A DNA stretch of 64,000 bases from Spisula solida (taxonomy: Eukaryota > Mollusca > Bivalvia > Venerida > Mactridae), in the NCBI GenBank assembly GCA_947247005.1, contig OX365956.1, forward strand, positions 13,474,089 to 13,538,088, written 5' to 3'. Shown here in pieces: positions 24,770-37,776 of this stretch. The notes under the pieces were generated by a model, which saw only the letters and a list, made by a program, of their open reading frames with translations, was not told the DNA's origin and ran no database searches. Every line of letters begins with the position of its first letter. The stretch's first letter is position 1. The position numbers were made by a program, and so were the translations under genes.

Positions 24770-27000
24770 GGACTATGCCTGTGAAGTTTGGCTGACATAG
24801 GACTTGTAGTTGAGGACGGGAAAGCATTTGAATAAATCGTTGATGGACAGAAGGACCGGCCCACGCACGCACGTACGACGAACGAAGAACAATCTAAAAT
24901 GATAAGTGCATTAGCGCTGCTTGATTTAATACTGCAAACACATTCCAACTACTGCATGCAATCTTTGGAACAAATGTAATCATATAATTCACCAAAATTC
25001 CTGACAGTTTATGGTCCAGTTTATAGCTTAGCTCAAAAGTGTCAATCCATAGTGGCGGTTTTGTTTTAGAAATGCACACCGTGCCAGTAATTAGAATGTT
25101 TTCCCGATAATCATGTTACTTGTAATCCAAGTATTTTGTTGTTTTGCAGACATTAGGATGTTACAAGTTACCATTTGTGAACAATTTGTCAACAATTTGT
25201 CTCGTTTATTCTTAAGATTAAAACGTTGCAATTTTTACATTTGTCGTATAATCCAATTTGGTGAAATAATAATATAATACTATTCCCCAGGGGTCGAAAT
25301 TCTTTAAATCGAATAGTACATTTACTGACTTTTAGTTCATTGTCTCAAATGTCAAATATTACAATGGCTACTTAATGGTTTTAACAAAATATCAAAGAAC
25401 CAAGTAGATATTCATTTGTAAAACTCGATAGTCTAGGGATCCGGGTACTTATATTACCCGTATTTTATGTGACTTTATAGAGAATTATTAATGAAATTGT
25501 TAATATATCGGTATATTGTTCTACACATCGACTATTACACTTAGTTAAGCGCTTATTTCTTCCATTTTGAGGGTGGTACTTCTTGTGTTTCAAATTATGT
25601 CACGTGATTTACCAGTCTTATCACGATAACAACGCAGCCACTGATAATTTCAGTCAGAGAAGTTCCAAATGACACTCAACATATTCATATCAATTTGAGT
25701 GATTTTTCTTGTGACGTGCATACATGCGTGGTTGTTGCGCGCTGTAATGACCCCCTTAATGGACCAACCTACTACCCCATACACTCGATGTGAATACTGT
25801 CGTACTACAAACTATTTATATATAAGTATTTACGTCTACAATATTAGCATATCATATCAATTGTTGTATAGTGTCTCACTTTGGCCAGAGACATAGCATT
25901 CGTCAGACATCAATATTTTCACTTCCCTTCCAATAGTCGTCTTTGGTACTTGATCACTTTTATTTAGTCATGTTTAATGATTTATGTGCAATTTGTAAAA
26001 TAAGACACCAGCTTGCGTCATATATTCACTAATTTTATTGAAAATGTTAACAAGTGAATAAACATTGAACAATTATGGGAAATTATGTCATAGGAGAAAT
26101 AACATACATGTATAACATTGATGGTATTTAATGAATCTGACATTTGAAAGTGACAGACCAGCAAACGTAATACGGAACAGATAACTGTGATTGTGTTACA
26201 CAAACTTAAAATTAGACAGTACGTTTTAAATATATTATGTTTGAGTGAACAATTGTACGAAAACATGTTCATGTACGCGTAGAATTGATCGAATACCGTA
26301 TTTCTCATAAGCAAAAACTAACAATATTGAAGAACCGAGGTACTATAAACGTGTAAATTTGAATTGCAACATATGATTTATAGTCTCTCATATTATTCTG
26401 ATTATAATGGCTTTGTGCAATCATTTACTGTAATTGATTATGTATATTGTATGTATGCTGTGCAAAGATGAGACCTAAATAAATAAAAATTATAAGTGAA
26501 TGGTTATTTGTTTCCGAGTGTAATATGATCTTAAGTTGGTTCTCTAGGTGAAGGGTGGATCTTTAAAAAAATTAAACTATTATATATTGCATATTAAACA
26601 AAAATTAAATACATTCTAAGCAATCCTCGTATATATACATGTTTGTACTCGTACAGGTTATATTGAATGGGAAACTAGATGCTTAGAAACCTGATAGTGC
26701 CAAATAGTATTGGTTTTCACGTTTACTTAAGTGTTCTTAACTAATTTTAAATTGTTGGAAATGATCTCACAAGTCCGTGGGACACAGCTGATGTTGATTA
26801 CTCACCGAATTTCTTTTTTGTTAATAAACTAGCAAGAACGCTTTACTAATACAGATATAAACTTAATGAATCAATGCACTTCATGAAACAGAAGCTATTG
26901 TATCGTCAATATAAGTATATAAACATCATTTATACCACTTGATACATAATACACCATGTTCTGTCTAGCTGATTATGCATATAAACATTCCATGGATAGA
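24770..27000. other. Block B/C, shared by units 2 and 3 only, no gene recognised
   Basis: Colinear with 45125-47190 and 48580-49050 of unit 3. The frames found (24673-24948, 25699-25896, 26018-26314) are short, with no domain. A possible poly-A-signal-like 'aaataaataaaa' follows 'gatgagacct' near 26470, but nothing upstream looks like a transcript. Confidence 0.4.
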
Positions 27001-27660
27001 TACACATAAATACAAATTATTTCCTTACCAAAGCCTCGTTGTGCATTTTTAAAATCCTTCCATGAATAATTTCAAAATTCATTTACGTTCAAAACAGTTT
27101 GGTTATATTTTTGTAGTGCTTACATTGTATATGTATTGTTTATATGTATAACACGTTTATTTAGGTCAGTCACTGAAGTACCACCATAGTGCAATGTATT
27201 TCTTCAACAGATCACGTGTTCATGCGGATGTGGCTCCGTGGATACAGCGTTGGATTACATTGTCTATTAATCCGGTCAGAATTTTTCAAAACAATAAAAT
27301 AAATGTTCTGATGTATCATTTGTATACAAGTAACATAACGAATTAAAGGAACTGAACATTATGTTGTCCTCATTGACCATAATGTCTATATTGGAAGTGC
27401 ATTGAAATAATCAGGAAGAATACTTGAAATAAGTGCTAAGCTATGTTGGTTGAGCATTCGCCTAATATATTGTCATATAGAGCGGCTGGAATGGCAACCC
27501 CGAACAGGTGTTTGTTCTTCTATAACATCTAATGAAAGTGAACCTTCTTCTGATTTTGAACTCTGAATTAGTCAGACAATCTGCTAGAGTTGGAAACGCG
27601 GTATTACCGCTTAAAAGCATAGTCCACATGAGCCTTAATTGCAGTTGCGTGAACATATCT

Positions 27661-27700
27661 ACGATCAGTTATGTGGTTATACGATCAGTTATGTGGTTAT
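27661..27700 (+). repeat. 20-bp perfect tandem duplication, unit 2
   Basis: 'acgatcagttatgtggttat' occurs twice in a row. Single copy at the equivalent site of unit 1 (acgatcagttctatggtaat) and unit 3. Confidence 0.85.
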
Positions 27701-29084
27701 CGAAGCCCAAGCTTGAGAAAATACTTCGTTTTTAAAACGTATGTTTAGGTTAACCGATCACCATGAGAAACACTCTTCAAATAATTACATATCCATTTAC
27801 TTGACTGTTTTCTTAGAAGTATCATTATAGGAAGGTCTCAAGATGTGAATCAGTTTGTGAACGTTTAAACAGTGTCAGAAATTTGGACTCCAATAATGTC
27901 GGTTAGTAAGTCTGGACAGACAACTGGAAAATTAATGGCAAACTGTCTGCTAATAATGCATTCTGGCAATTTGTTGAACAACACTTGGAAACTGGTTAAT
28001 TATACCTTCTTACTTATGTGCAAATATACACCGTCATCAGCTGCTTATGAGATTGGCCGGAAATAATACACGACAAATTAATCCTGAAAAATACTGAAAG
28101 ATATTTCAATGAAACCCTGGTGGACAATATAGAGCTTTTCTGTAAGAATAGAAGATCGGAAGTCTGTATGAATAATTCGTTTCCTTCGTAACCTTGTCTG
28201 TTTGTCATTGAATCGTAATTGGTTATACGCCAATATGAGTTGTATAGGTCATCTGTATTGCTGTTTATAACTCAGCAAGTCCAGATTATCAAAGATTGAA
28301 TGGAACAATTCACCACTGAGAGGCCAATTGCGTTTCGACGGAAACAATTATGTTGTCTGCATTCAATAGTTCTAATAAAAATAATTATGTGATAAAGACG
28401 ACTTATCTTTAGGTGATTTCGTACATCATTAGAGTTTATACATTATTGACGGCGTCATCATACACTGTCATGAGAATTCACATTGATTGTATGACTTTAC
28501 GAGATAACTAGAAGAAGAATTCTCTGACTTTCCTGAAGCCTATCCTCACGTATTTCTACAAACAAAGGAACGTAGTGAAATATCAAAGTATAAAGAAAGT
28601 ATACCAAGTGACTGGATACAATGTTTATCATCAAACTCCTAACAAACGCGACTTTACCAACTACAGTAACTGTAGAAGCATCACCCTAATACTAACAACA
28701 TCAAATATAATAGGGGAACCAGCCAAGGAAAACTACAAAAGAGGTAGACAAATATCTATGCGAAGAGTAAGCAGAATGTAGACCAGTAAAGATGCAACAC
28801 GAGAGAACAAATCTTCATTTCATTAAACATCCTAGAATCCGTCTACATGTATTTCTAAACTAGAATATGAGTTTGTTTTCACGTAGTTCCACCAAAAGAG
28901 TTTTAAGGAAGAACATGTCATCTACAACAAATTGCAAATCTTCATTTTAGTATTGTCTAAATTGTACATGAATACTGATAAGCAACATCGTGCTTCAATG
29001 TGGTTATTAATGCATTTTAATAATCTTAAACTTACAATATCGAGTTAGTAAACTTTTTTCATGTAGTATATTATTAAAATCAGA

Positions 29085-29476
29085 ATTATTATTGGAACAA
29101 AATCATAGATAATGCAAACTGTTCTTTCTGTAAAACTATGACCGAAACAATCAAACATTTATTTTGGGATTGTCATAAAATAAAGCAACTGCTTTTAAAT
29201 TTCTTTGGAAATCATGAAGTAATAAAAACATTTCTCAATTGTGAAAATTTTATATTAGGAATCAGAGATCATAAGCAAGCTGTACTTAACCTTATGTTCA
29301 CATACCTTAAAAGATATATTTACAACTGTAAAGTTCAAGAAATTAATCCGACCCTAAATCGAGCAAAACATTATGTCAATTATCAATATAAGGTACAAAA
29401 AGGGGTTGCGGTTAAATTGAATAGTTTGGACTCTTTTAATGCAACTTGGAATATGTACTTAAATGTTTTCCAATAA
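29085..29476 (+). pseudogene. LINE ORF2 C-terminal fragment with zinc-knuckle-like motif
   Basis: The frame is open from the truncation point, before the first ATG at 29138: 'YYWNKIIDNANCSFCKTM', then 'TETIKHLFWDCHK'. The C-x2-C…H-x4-C arrangement with 'ETIKHLFW.C' is the usual zinc-binding tail (zf-RVT type) following the reverse transcriptase in Tx1/L1-like LINEs. Next come 'YLKRYIYNCKVQEINPTLN' and a tail to 'MYLNVFQ' and stop. Endonuclease and polymerase domains are missing through 5' truncation, so it cannot move by itself. A second frame (29446-29631) in the 3' UTR is noise. Clade assignment is inference. Confidence 0.8.
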
Positions 29477-29675
29477 TTCAAGAAAAAAAAAATATTTCAA
29501 ATGTATTGCACTTTCAGCCCAGAGAAATTCTAGCTTTTATTATCATATATAAAAGAAAGGAACCACCGACGGAATTGAAACATAAAAAAGTACCTGTACC
29601 CACCAAAAACAAACAAACAGGGGATTTTTGAAATGCTATATGTGTAAGCATGTATATAAGTTGCAACACTTGTAA

Positions 29676-29716
29676 ACATGTACATGTATGTATGTATGAA
29701 TGAATGAATGTATGTA
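29676..29716 (+). repeat. ATGT/ATGA microsatellite inside LINE 3' UTR
   Basis: Tetranucleotide run 'tgtatgtatgtatgaatgaa' and following. Confidence 0.8.
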
Positions 29717-31747
29717 TATTATACTATTGTATGATTCATTTACAATTATACTACATGTTGTACGGTAGTATGTGGGATGCCCTCGACCCACATCTACCTA
29801 TTGACGAGGAAAATAAAATTATCTCCCCTGTAAAAAAAAAAAAAAAAAATCAGAGTTAAGTTAATTAGTTATGGCGTGGTCAGAATGCTAGTCTACTTTA
29901 ACATCAAATCCATAATTATCGTCAAGTAACTAAAATAAATCTAAATGGGTTTGGTGTAAAGTGTTTCGCCTTCTCCAAGAACCCGTATGTCTAACATTCA
30001 CCATTGAGAATTTTAAGAACATCACATAGTTGTCTATTTTGTATATTTTCATGCAAGACAGTTCTCGCGTCATATTGTTTTTTTGGCCCAGATAAAATAA
30101 ATATTGTCTCCTATGCTTTTCTTTAGTGAAATGATAATGTAGAAAATGGTATTGATAATGTTCGTAGATGTGTATCCCTGGATGAAATAGTATTGATAGA
30201 GTAAAAATGTGAATTTTAAAATAACTTTGATTGATGAATACATGTATATAAACCTACACCGATATATAAATTGAGCCGCACAGAGATGGGTTTGAATAGA
30301 AAGTCAGCTAATGCTTTTAAAGCATTATATAATAATGTTTATTCAAGTGATAAACAGTCCATGGATATCATATGATGTACACTGTGGTCTCGGACAAGGT
30401 TGTTCTTTATCTCCACTGTTACTTAAACGTGTAAATGATTAAACTTTGAAAAAAGAGTTTATACACTTTTTGAAGAGTTTATTGATATTTCGAATGAGGT
30501 GTTACTAATAGAGATACCACTTTGAGTTCATCCGTGATTCGTCCATGAACGCGTCATATCAAAGGCGAAACTCAACGGAAACAAAAATTTCCTTTGCCTG
30601 ACAGTAGCAATAGATGTTATGCATCAGATCTTACCGTCAGGCATATCAAAGTTGCACTAGATATTGACTACCCGAGGAATGTAGTTCTCCGAGGTTTGTT
30701 GATATGAAATGTATCACTTAAGATGTTAGTTCATTTTTTATTATACTGAACATAATACGTTTCGTGTACTTCAAAAAATAAAACTGGACTGTTTTTAATA
30801 ACTTGTTACAATACTTCAGATACTACTAGATCGCGTCATATATAGTAACAAATTACATGAAATTATATATCACTATTGTGTAAACACTACATAACATGAC
30901 GCTCTTATAACGTCTGATTGCATGGCAGGCTGCAATGTGTTCATTGTATGCTTATATTCACACGCCGCTCAGTGAAAGTTCAATGTTCCCAGGCACATTA
31001 ATCGCAAAAAGTCAATTACGTCAAATCACCTCTATTTTAGAAAAGACGCTCAACAGCTTCATAAAAAAACGATTGTAATTACACGTGGCATGCATTGAAA
31101 AGGTTTTATATTTAGTTGTCAATTATATGCTATAAACGAGCGGTAACGTTTGATCGGTGTAGCCATAGTGACGTTACCAATAGAAATGTGTTTTCGACCA
31201 AATAGAACTATACACCAATCTATTATCTGTGCCATATTAATCACGAAACAAGGATTGCGGGTTTTTTTTAATTAGAGCTTTTGTATTACATTGTATCACT
31301 CCTTGTATAGAATACATACAAATAGTGAATACAGAATTATAACATACCGGTGCATTTTAACATTATGTGTGCTAGACTTGTGTAATAAAGACACATACCG
31401 GAGCCTACGTCTGCATTTGGACGGTAGTGCTTAATCATTACATGTATCTAATAAGAGATATAAATCATCTAATTTCTATCACTAACCAGGGACAATAACA
31501 ATAAATGTCATCCAATATCCGAGAATATTGGCAAGGCCATGACAGGGAGGAACTATAAAGACGTTTTAATAATGGTCATATCCTATATAAACTTTTCACA
31601 ATGTCTCGTTCAAATTAACTCCGTTAAATGAATGAGACAACTAAATCTGAACAGAAGCATTTTATAGCCCTGGGAATTCAATATCATTTCATGAAGAAAC
31701 TAGCGTTATTTTGGCCGATCATTTTATGTTATTGAAAAGCAATAATT

Positions 31748-31936
31748 ATGGGTTGCAGTGTCTCTTTCATTTGGAATATACTGTTCATGCTGGATATTGC
31801 TGAATCTGATGCATTTCTCTTCACACAAGATACTAAATTCTTTAAAATTATTAAACAGACCAATGTCTGCGAAAATCACATTGACGTAACTATAAAAGAG
31901 TATCACAATTTTGAAAAAAAAATGGGAAGAGTGTGA
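31748..31936 (+). other. Short shared ORF 'DIAESD…FFK', unit 2 copy
   Basis: Same frame as the unit 1 copy, with amino-acid changes ('TNVCENHIDVTIKEY'). It ends early after an eight-A run that shifts the frame (FEKKMGRV then stop). Loss of the common C-terminus argues against function. Confidence 0.2.
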
Positions 31937-32039
31937 AAAAGCGAATGATGTATTTGCTATGATCCGTAGGATTTTCCATTTTTTAAATAAAAATAATTAA
32001 TCTCCCTGTATAAATCACAAGTGTAAGATAACACCTTCA

Positions 32040-32690
32040 CTATGGTAGTACAGTTTGAGGGTTTTGAACGTAGACCAAGCAGTAAAATAGTTACCTGAAT
32101 TTAAGAAACTTATCTATATTGAGCGTCTAAGACGATTGAAATTACTGATATTGAGTTATATACGCGTAAGATGAGATATAATTAGACTATCATTAACAGG
32201 ATATTATGATCAGGATTCATACAACTTAATCACTCTCAAGACCTGGAACTAGAGGATATTTCCTGAAAGTCTACGCTCAGCAAAGAAAAACATCAGCAGA
32301 AGACATTGCTGTAAGAACTTCAAAAATTTGGATTAGTTTAGAATCAAAAGTCGTCAGTGCCCAAAATGTGGAAATGTGTTTATATTCAAGAATAAGCTAG
32401 ATAAATTATGATCAGATCTGGCAATCATGTATGATAACTATGAAGCTAAAGTAACGATTTCCGGAAGCGCAACAAATAAAACAAATAAAGACCATTAGGC
32501 TCTGCATCGAAAAAACGTATTTTAGTATACGTCGCAAAACTGGAAATTATGTCCAGCAGTATATTAATAAAAGACTAAATATATTTGTACTCCATTTGCC
32601 CAATTAACAAAACACAGAAATGACGTCAGTGCCTAGCAACCCACGTTAGACACAGAACACACCATCCACATTATCTAAAATGGATATTTC
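32040..32690. other. Near-invariant island, unit 2
   Basis: Equivalent of the unit 1 island. Similarity drops sharply just downstream, where about 50 bp present in units 1 and 3 (caccccgcaattaatgagac and following) are missing after 'tctatatatc'. Confidence 0.6.
32621..32640. promoter_or_regulatory. Candidate CRE plus X-box-like pair, unit 2
   Basis: Identical TGACGTCA and CCTAGCAAC with the same 3-bp spacing as in unit 1. Confidence 0.3.
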
Positions 32691-33012
32691 AAGGAAGTCT
32701 ATATATCAAAATTAAAAGGATGTAATTATGAATGGCAAAACATACAACTTGTGTCTTTATAATGCGTCTCAAAATATATCAACTATGGTAATGAAGAAAG
32801 TTTAGATTAAACGTGCAAATTCGTGAAAATTACATGCATTTCACACATTTGTCAAAAACAGTTTCTTTCTGCAAACACGTACGAAAATGTCCCATTGTGA
32901 ACAATGTCTCGGGGAAGCGTCGGAATGTATTTAGGCAGTTAGTGACATGGCGAGTACATCGGAAAATTTCAATACATGTATTAAATTTTGCCAAATGCAC
33001 TCGCAATTCCAT

Positions 33013-33095
33013 GTCGGGAATATCCCGGGGAGGCATCCCGAAGCTCCCAGATCCCCTGGGAATGATTGGGGATGATTCCGCGATAAAGGCCGGAT
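33013..33095. repeat. GC-rich 'GGGAATAT / GGCATCCC' patch, unit 2
   Basis: Shorter version: 'gggaatatcccggggaggca', 'tcccgaagctcccag' and 'ccgcgataaaggc'. Contains CCCGGGG and inverted GGCATCC pieces. Confidence 0.45.
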
Positions 33096-34077
33096 TCAAA
33101 TATGCATGTAGTATATAAGTTGCCGGCAATTATGTACACGGCATGATTGATGAATTACTATTACATTGTAGGAGTTAAATTATGGCTTTTATGGACATGT
33201 CTTGACTTTTCAAATACCATAGACTTTACGGAAGACTGAAAACTAATTATCCAGTCCCACCAGGTTAATTTTTCAAATGAATTGAACCACCATGATATAA
33301 AACTGTCATAACGTTGAGCAGGAATCCAGTGATTGGGTCTAAATAATGGATTCGATCAAGAGGAGGAATCCCATGAATGGTTCTGAATAATGGTTCTATG
33401 TGTTGTTTTAGCTCCAAAACCATCAACATAATTGATGTTGTAACTTAAATAATCGACCATAACAAATGACCCAGGGACTGCAACTGACTAAACATCGGAT
33501 TTCTCTCAAAATCTACCGATTGTAATCAATGCAAATGTTTTCACATTTGAGAATGCCATTTCGTATAAATTGTACATTTCATTTGCCATATACAAATGTA
33601 TGACACGCCACATTAAACGATGTTTCATTCTGAATACGCATTCAGAAAACTGCAACTTCTTTAGAACTACAGACAAATTTCCGCTTTCTTTCATAAAGCG
33701 ATGATATATCTGCATGTAGCTAGGTTATTAACAATTTGATATATAACCACTGTGACATAACTAATATTTTCCATTACAACAATTTCCAACTATTTTGAAT
33801 TGTGTAACCGTTGTTTTATTTTTCTGCACATATATCAATGGATTGTTCTATCGACTGCATGCGTGAAGTACATTATATTCTCTAGTTTAACGTAAGAGAT
33901 ATTTTCATGATATAAACCATATAAGTTTATATTTTCTTTGGGGACATTATCTGTGATTTAAGATTGTACGCGTGCCTTTTATCTAACGATCGAATTTTCG
34001 CCAAAACATCTTAAACGACGGAAACATTATCGTAAACAGCATTGACATAATAAAATTAATATGCCACCAGGTTCGTT

Positions 34078-34475
34078 TTCGTTTGCGTCCGTCCGTCCGA
34101 TTTTGTCCGGACCATAACTTTGTTATGCTTAGACCAATCTTGCTTATATTTGGAATGAATATTCACCTCCGTGAGGACGAGTGTCATGTCTAACCCTCAG
34201 GTTCCTATCTCAAAGGTCAAGGTAACAGTTGGAGGTTTAAGGTCAAATTCAAGCTTGTCCGGACCATAACTTTGTCATACATTGACCAATCTCTCTTATA
34301 TTTGGCATGAATGTTCACCTCTATGAGTCAGGCCCAATCCCCACGTCCTTATCTCAAAGGTCAATGTCACAGTTGGGGGTCAAAGTCAAATTGAAGGCTT
34401 ATTAAAGTTGTAGCCATTTTTCAACTTGCGTCGAGGCTCGACATAATTTGCCCGAGGGCACACATATCTAGTACA
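34078..34475 (+). repeat. 'GTCCGGACCATAACTTTG' bivalve-type repeat, unit 2
   Basis: Left end differs: the 'tgtcgagccc' end and the 'ccactt…gtgtatgtgc' part are missing, and a 'cgtccgtccgtccg' run leads straight into the monomers. The right end 'ggctcgacataatttgcccg' is intact. About two monomers, near 34105 and 34257. Confidence 0.65.
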
Positions 34476-34933
34476 TTGTAATATATAGCATCACTTTTTA
34501 AGCACTTATGTTTATGTGTACATTAGTCTTTCCTGTTAACATTAATAACGATTACAAACAATTCAGTATTTGAGCTCTGATGTGCGATTTCCAACCGGAG
34601 GTCAAAATTAGAAATCTTCACTTTTTAATAAAAGTATGTTGTTTCATGTTTTCCAAAAGTTATACTTTTTGTCAAAATGTTCCAACGTAATGACTTGCTG
34701 TTAATGGAAATATGCATGTCAATTATTGTAATTACATTATGGCGTAACTTAAAACACAATACCTATGATGACGTCATATAATTAGTACGTGCTCAAATAC
34801 ATGTATAAGCGCCAACTTTACAAAAAAAGAAAATACAACATGTACTTTTGTAAAAAACACAGACAATACTTTCTGTTTGTTAGATCATGTCAAATAATGT
34901 ATGTCTTGCAACATACTGAAATCTCGCTCCATA

Positions 34934-35222
34934 CAGTGTGAAATTCAATACTTTCGAGAAAACAAAAATTCGTAAACACTTTTCGTAATATCTTACCCAA
35001 AAAAGACTTTCATTTAGCTTTATTATTTTGGCCCAATATTGATGATGACTTTAACTGCAAGATGTATTTATGTACCTATGACAGTGTGATATTCAATACT
35101 TTCGAGAGAACAAAAATTCGTAAACACTTTTCGTAATATTTTACCTAAAAAGACTTTCATTTAGCTTTATTATGTTGGCCCAATATTGATGATGACTTAA
35201 ACTGCAAGAGGTATTTATGTAC
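34934..35222 (+). repeat. Two-copy tandem repeat of about 147 bp, unit 2
   Basis: Copies start at 'cagtgtgaaattcaatactt' (34934) and 'cagtgtgatattcaatactt' (35082). Each runs through 'tcgtaaacacttttcgtaat' to 'aactgcaagatgtatttatg' or its variant. Unit 1 holds one copy only (about 14894-15040). Confidence 0.75.
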
Positions 35223-35456
35223 ATTGTGTTTCAATTAAGTACGTGATGTTGTTTTCTTCAACCTTCAGCATAAGTATGTCAGGCGGAAGAAAGGCATATT
35301 GTTCGGTAAACGACTGACAGGAGTGACATCCTATGCTGCTCATTCAACTGGTGATTTCAGCTTCCAGCTAAACTGAATGTTTTCAACGAGGTCGGGTTAA
35401 ACTATTGATTAACACTCCTACAGTTGTGTACCTGAATATCAACTGACTACAAAAAG

Positions 35457-35777
35457 ATGATTGGTGGCACTGGAAGCATAAACTCGGTCGAATACTTGTT
35501 CAAAAAAAAAACTATACGACAGCTTCTTTTGTATAATGACATTGTTGAGTGGTATTTTCACAAAATGAATTGCTTGCTATCGAAAACATCCGTTGTTCAA
35601 AGTATTTTAACCACCGTTCCTGGATGTTTAAGCTTTCATTTGTCGTCACATACATCATGCTCGTATTGTTTTGCAACGATACGTTCATCATGGGGCGCTA
35701 ACATTTCGAACGGTGGTCGTAGGATTGTCTTACGCCAGCGCAAATATGATCGTAAAAAAACGGCATTAAAAGACTAG
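35457..35777 (+). other. Block F ORF ending 'RRIVLRQRKYDRKKTALKD', unit 2 copy
   Basis: 106 codons. The N-terminal half has a nine-A run that looks slippage-prone. The C-terminal third is basic ('GGRRIVLRQRKYDRKKTALK'). In unit 3 the reading frame upstream is cut by a TAA (cactaaatg instead of cacaaaatg) and a deletion near 61664, so only the distal 70 codons are shared. No family recognised. Probably a chance frame or an exon relic. Confidence 0.25.
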
Positions 35778-35923
35778 GTAGCAGAGGTTGTGTTTTTATT
35801 GTATTACATTTTGTATCACTTTGGTATATGTGTCTACATACATGTGGCATGGTCTAGAGACATATCTCACTTAATTTGGACGCTTTGGAATAGAAACATT
35901 TGTGAGAAGAGTCTCAAGTTGGT

Positions 35924-36229
35924 ATGTTGTGTATGTCAATGTTTTTGTATGGATACTGGCTTAGACACACATGCCACTTTCAGGATTATCTGACTGTAAT
36001 AAAACTGGCTAATGATGGGGTCATTGGTCTTGTAACACAGACTAACCATCAATTAATCGTCATTAGACAACCGTTTGGTTACATACTTCATTTCATGCGT
36101 CACAGCGTACGTACGAGTTATATCACTATATATAAACAAGGACTTCTACACACCCTGATGATCTTCAAGTATTTGGATTCATTTCCAAGCGAAATGAATG
36201 TCCGTCGTTGTCAGTATTACTTTACTTAA
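35924..36229 (+). other. Block F ORF 'MLCMSMF…QYYFT', unit 2 copy
   Basis: 101 codons, overlapping in another frame with the end of the 35790-35993 frame. It is almost identical to 62118-62423 (two residue differences, H to D and T to A). Content includes 'VIRQPFGYILHFMRHSVRTS' and ends in 'RRCQYYFT'. No signal peptide, domain or catalytic motif recognised. Confidence 0.25.
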
Positions 36230-37776
36230 TGGATGTTTAGCGTGCAACAGAAATTGTCCTTACGTAAGCACGCGACGTTTGTATTAAGCAGGTAGAACCA
36301 ACTACACTGAGCGGTTTTTAAAACGCAACACTAATGCAAATCAAGATCACATTTTTAATGTTGAACGAAATGTTATGTGCTTGTTATTGGCTACACTTGG
36401 ATTTGAACTCGATGTTCCTTTCCTATAAACTCACAACAATGATACATTGAACCATGAACCGGAAACAAACGAAAAATGTACGAGGAATTAATGGGTTAAT
36501 GCTTATTATTTTTATGTTTTGTCAATAGAGATAGTCGATCAATCGACAAATTATAAACAAACATAAAATAAGACTGTTTACTACTCGGCGACGTAGTGGT
36601 CTTTACGTTTGTAAAACGCTTAATAGCAATGTTTCAGGTTTACCGAAACATACTACGAATTTTACAGTCAATGGAAAGTAAATCTGGATAGAGATTGAGT
36701 GAATAAAATTCAACTTTTCTTAATCTGAATTGAGCTTTATATTGATCTTTGTTTTGCTTTTTTCTGTCTCCATGATAAGCACGAACACTTGTTCACAAAC
36801 TGTATCAGAAAAATAAGTACCCATCAGCATTAATAATCTGAAAAAAGCAGAATGTCGCAGGACATCAAATTTTCTTTTGCTTTTGTCATCATTGTTTTAT
36901 TCCAGTTGTAAAGGGTCTAATCAAATTGGAATGAAATGAATGTGATTGTAATGCCACCTATCTTAGCTACAAATGTTGACAAGTTCAGCAACATTAAACG
37001 CATATTGGCTGAGATATGGATAAATACATGCATGCACACATATAAGCTATATTAGCGTAAATGTTGCGTTTTCAAAGCCGCTCAGTGTATGTATCATTTC
37101 AATAACCAAATATCAACGACCTTTTAGGTGTTTTGTTACATTAAATATGAATGGCGTGATACCGTTGGACGTACAGTGACAACATCCCAGGTAACAACTT
37201 CAATCCAGCCATACCTTTCCCCATGAACAGCTGGATGAAAGGTTTGGAATATAGAGCTCGCTAATGTCTAATGATGAGTGCGCTATACATACATGTACAT
37301 GTATTTGTCACGAAATGGAACACAATAAGACGATGCCTCCCAACATAGATTGAATGAACAGGCTAGAGCATTAAGGACGAATGGCTAAGTTGTTGTTGCA
37401 CTCATTTATGCGCATATTATGCAAACATTATTGAAAGCATGTTTGTCAGTTTTATAGATGACAAAGATGAATATAAATTGTGTACAAGTACTATATATTG
37501 TTACATTGAAATTCATGCACAGTATAACAAAAATATAAAGACCAACAAGTGTTTGCCAACAAAGAAATTTGACCCAATGTTTATTGATGACGTATATAAC
37601 GTCACGCATCAAGTTCGTATTTTTTCGAATTTCAGTTACGTTCTTATATTGATACCTTTAAGAATAAAATATTTATATTTGTAGTAGTTCTAAAGAAATA
37701 AATTCCATTTAAATAAGTTTTACTTCATAATTATAATTATGGTTGTTCTGCCGAATATTGCCCTCGTTGAATATGG

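Larger units (their letters stand above)
29084..29845 (+). mobile_element. 5'-truncated LINE insertion (Tx1/L1-like C-terminus) with poly-A
   Basis: Present only in unit 2. Flanks 'aaaatcag' (29076-29083) and 'aaaatcag' (29846-29853) form a target-site duplication, and the empty site is seen in unit 1 near 7736 (attaaaatcaggtttaag). The 3' end is an 18-A run (29832-29849). A coding remnant fills the 5' half, followed by a ~370-bp 3' UTR with an ATGT/ATGA microsatellite. Inserted after the macro-unit had duplicated. Confidence 0.85.
28548..30470 (+). pseudogene. Decayed reverse transcriptase relic, unit 2, interrupted by a younger LINE
   Basis: Same relic as in unit 1. 'DFTNYSNCRSITLILTTSNI' is read near 28650-28710, the 'QIFI..NI' region near 28808-28830, and 'GLGQGCSLSPLLL' at 30386-30424. 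Upstream of the last motif, 'ANAFKALYNNVYSSDKQS' (about 30310-30360) fits the usual region before motif B in LINE polymerases. Unit 2 keeps a stretch deleted in unit 1 (agtataaagaaagtatacca, from about 28587). The younger LINE at 29084-29845 sits inside it. The short frame 28575-28781 is part of this relic and not a separate gene. Confidence 0.75.
20771..36292 (+). repeat. Macro-repeat unit 2
   Basis: Shortest copy of the tandem unit. It follows the same landmark order as units 1 and 3. It has a deletion near 22755-22780, where the equivalents of 39500-41810 in unit 3 are missing, and another near 33392, where about 1 kb equivalent to 11750-12740 of unit 1 is missing. It alone carries the LINE insertion at 29084-29845. 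Its last kilobase and the following 1.6 kb are almost identical to the unit 3 to unit 4 junction. Confidence 0.8.

Noticed and set aside
26455..26500. Poly-A-signal-like 'aaataaataaaa' as the end of a gene
   Set aside because: No coding exon or transcript structure upstream; such words are expected by chance in AT-rich DNA.
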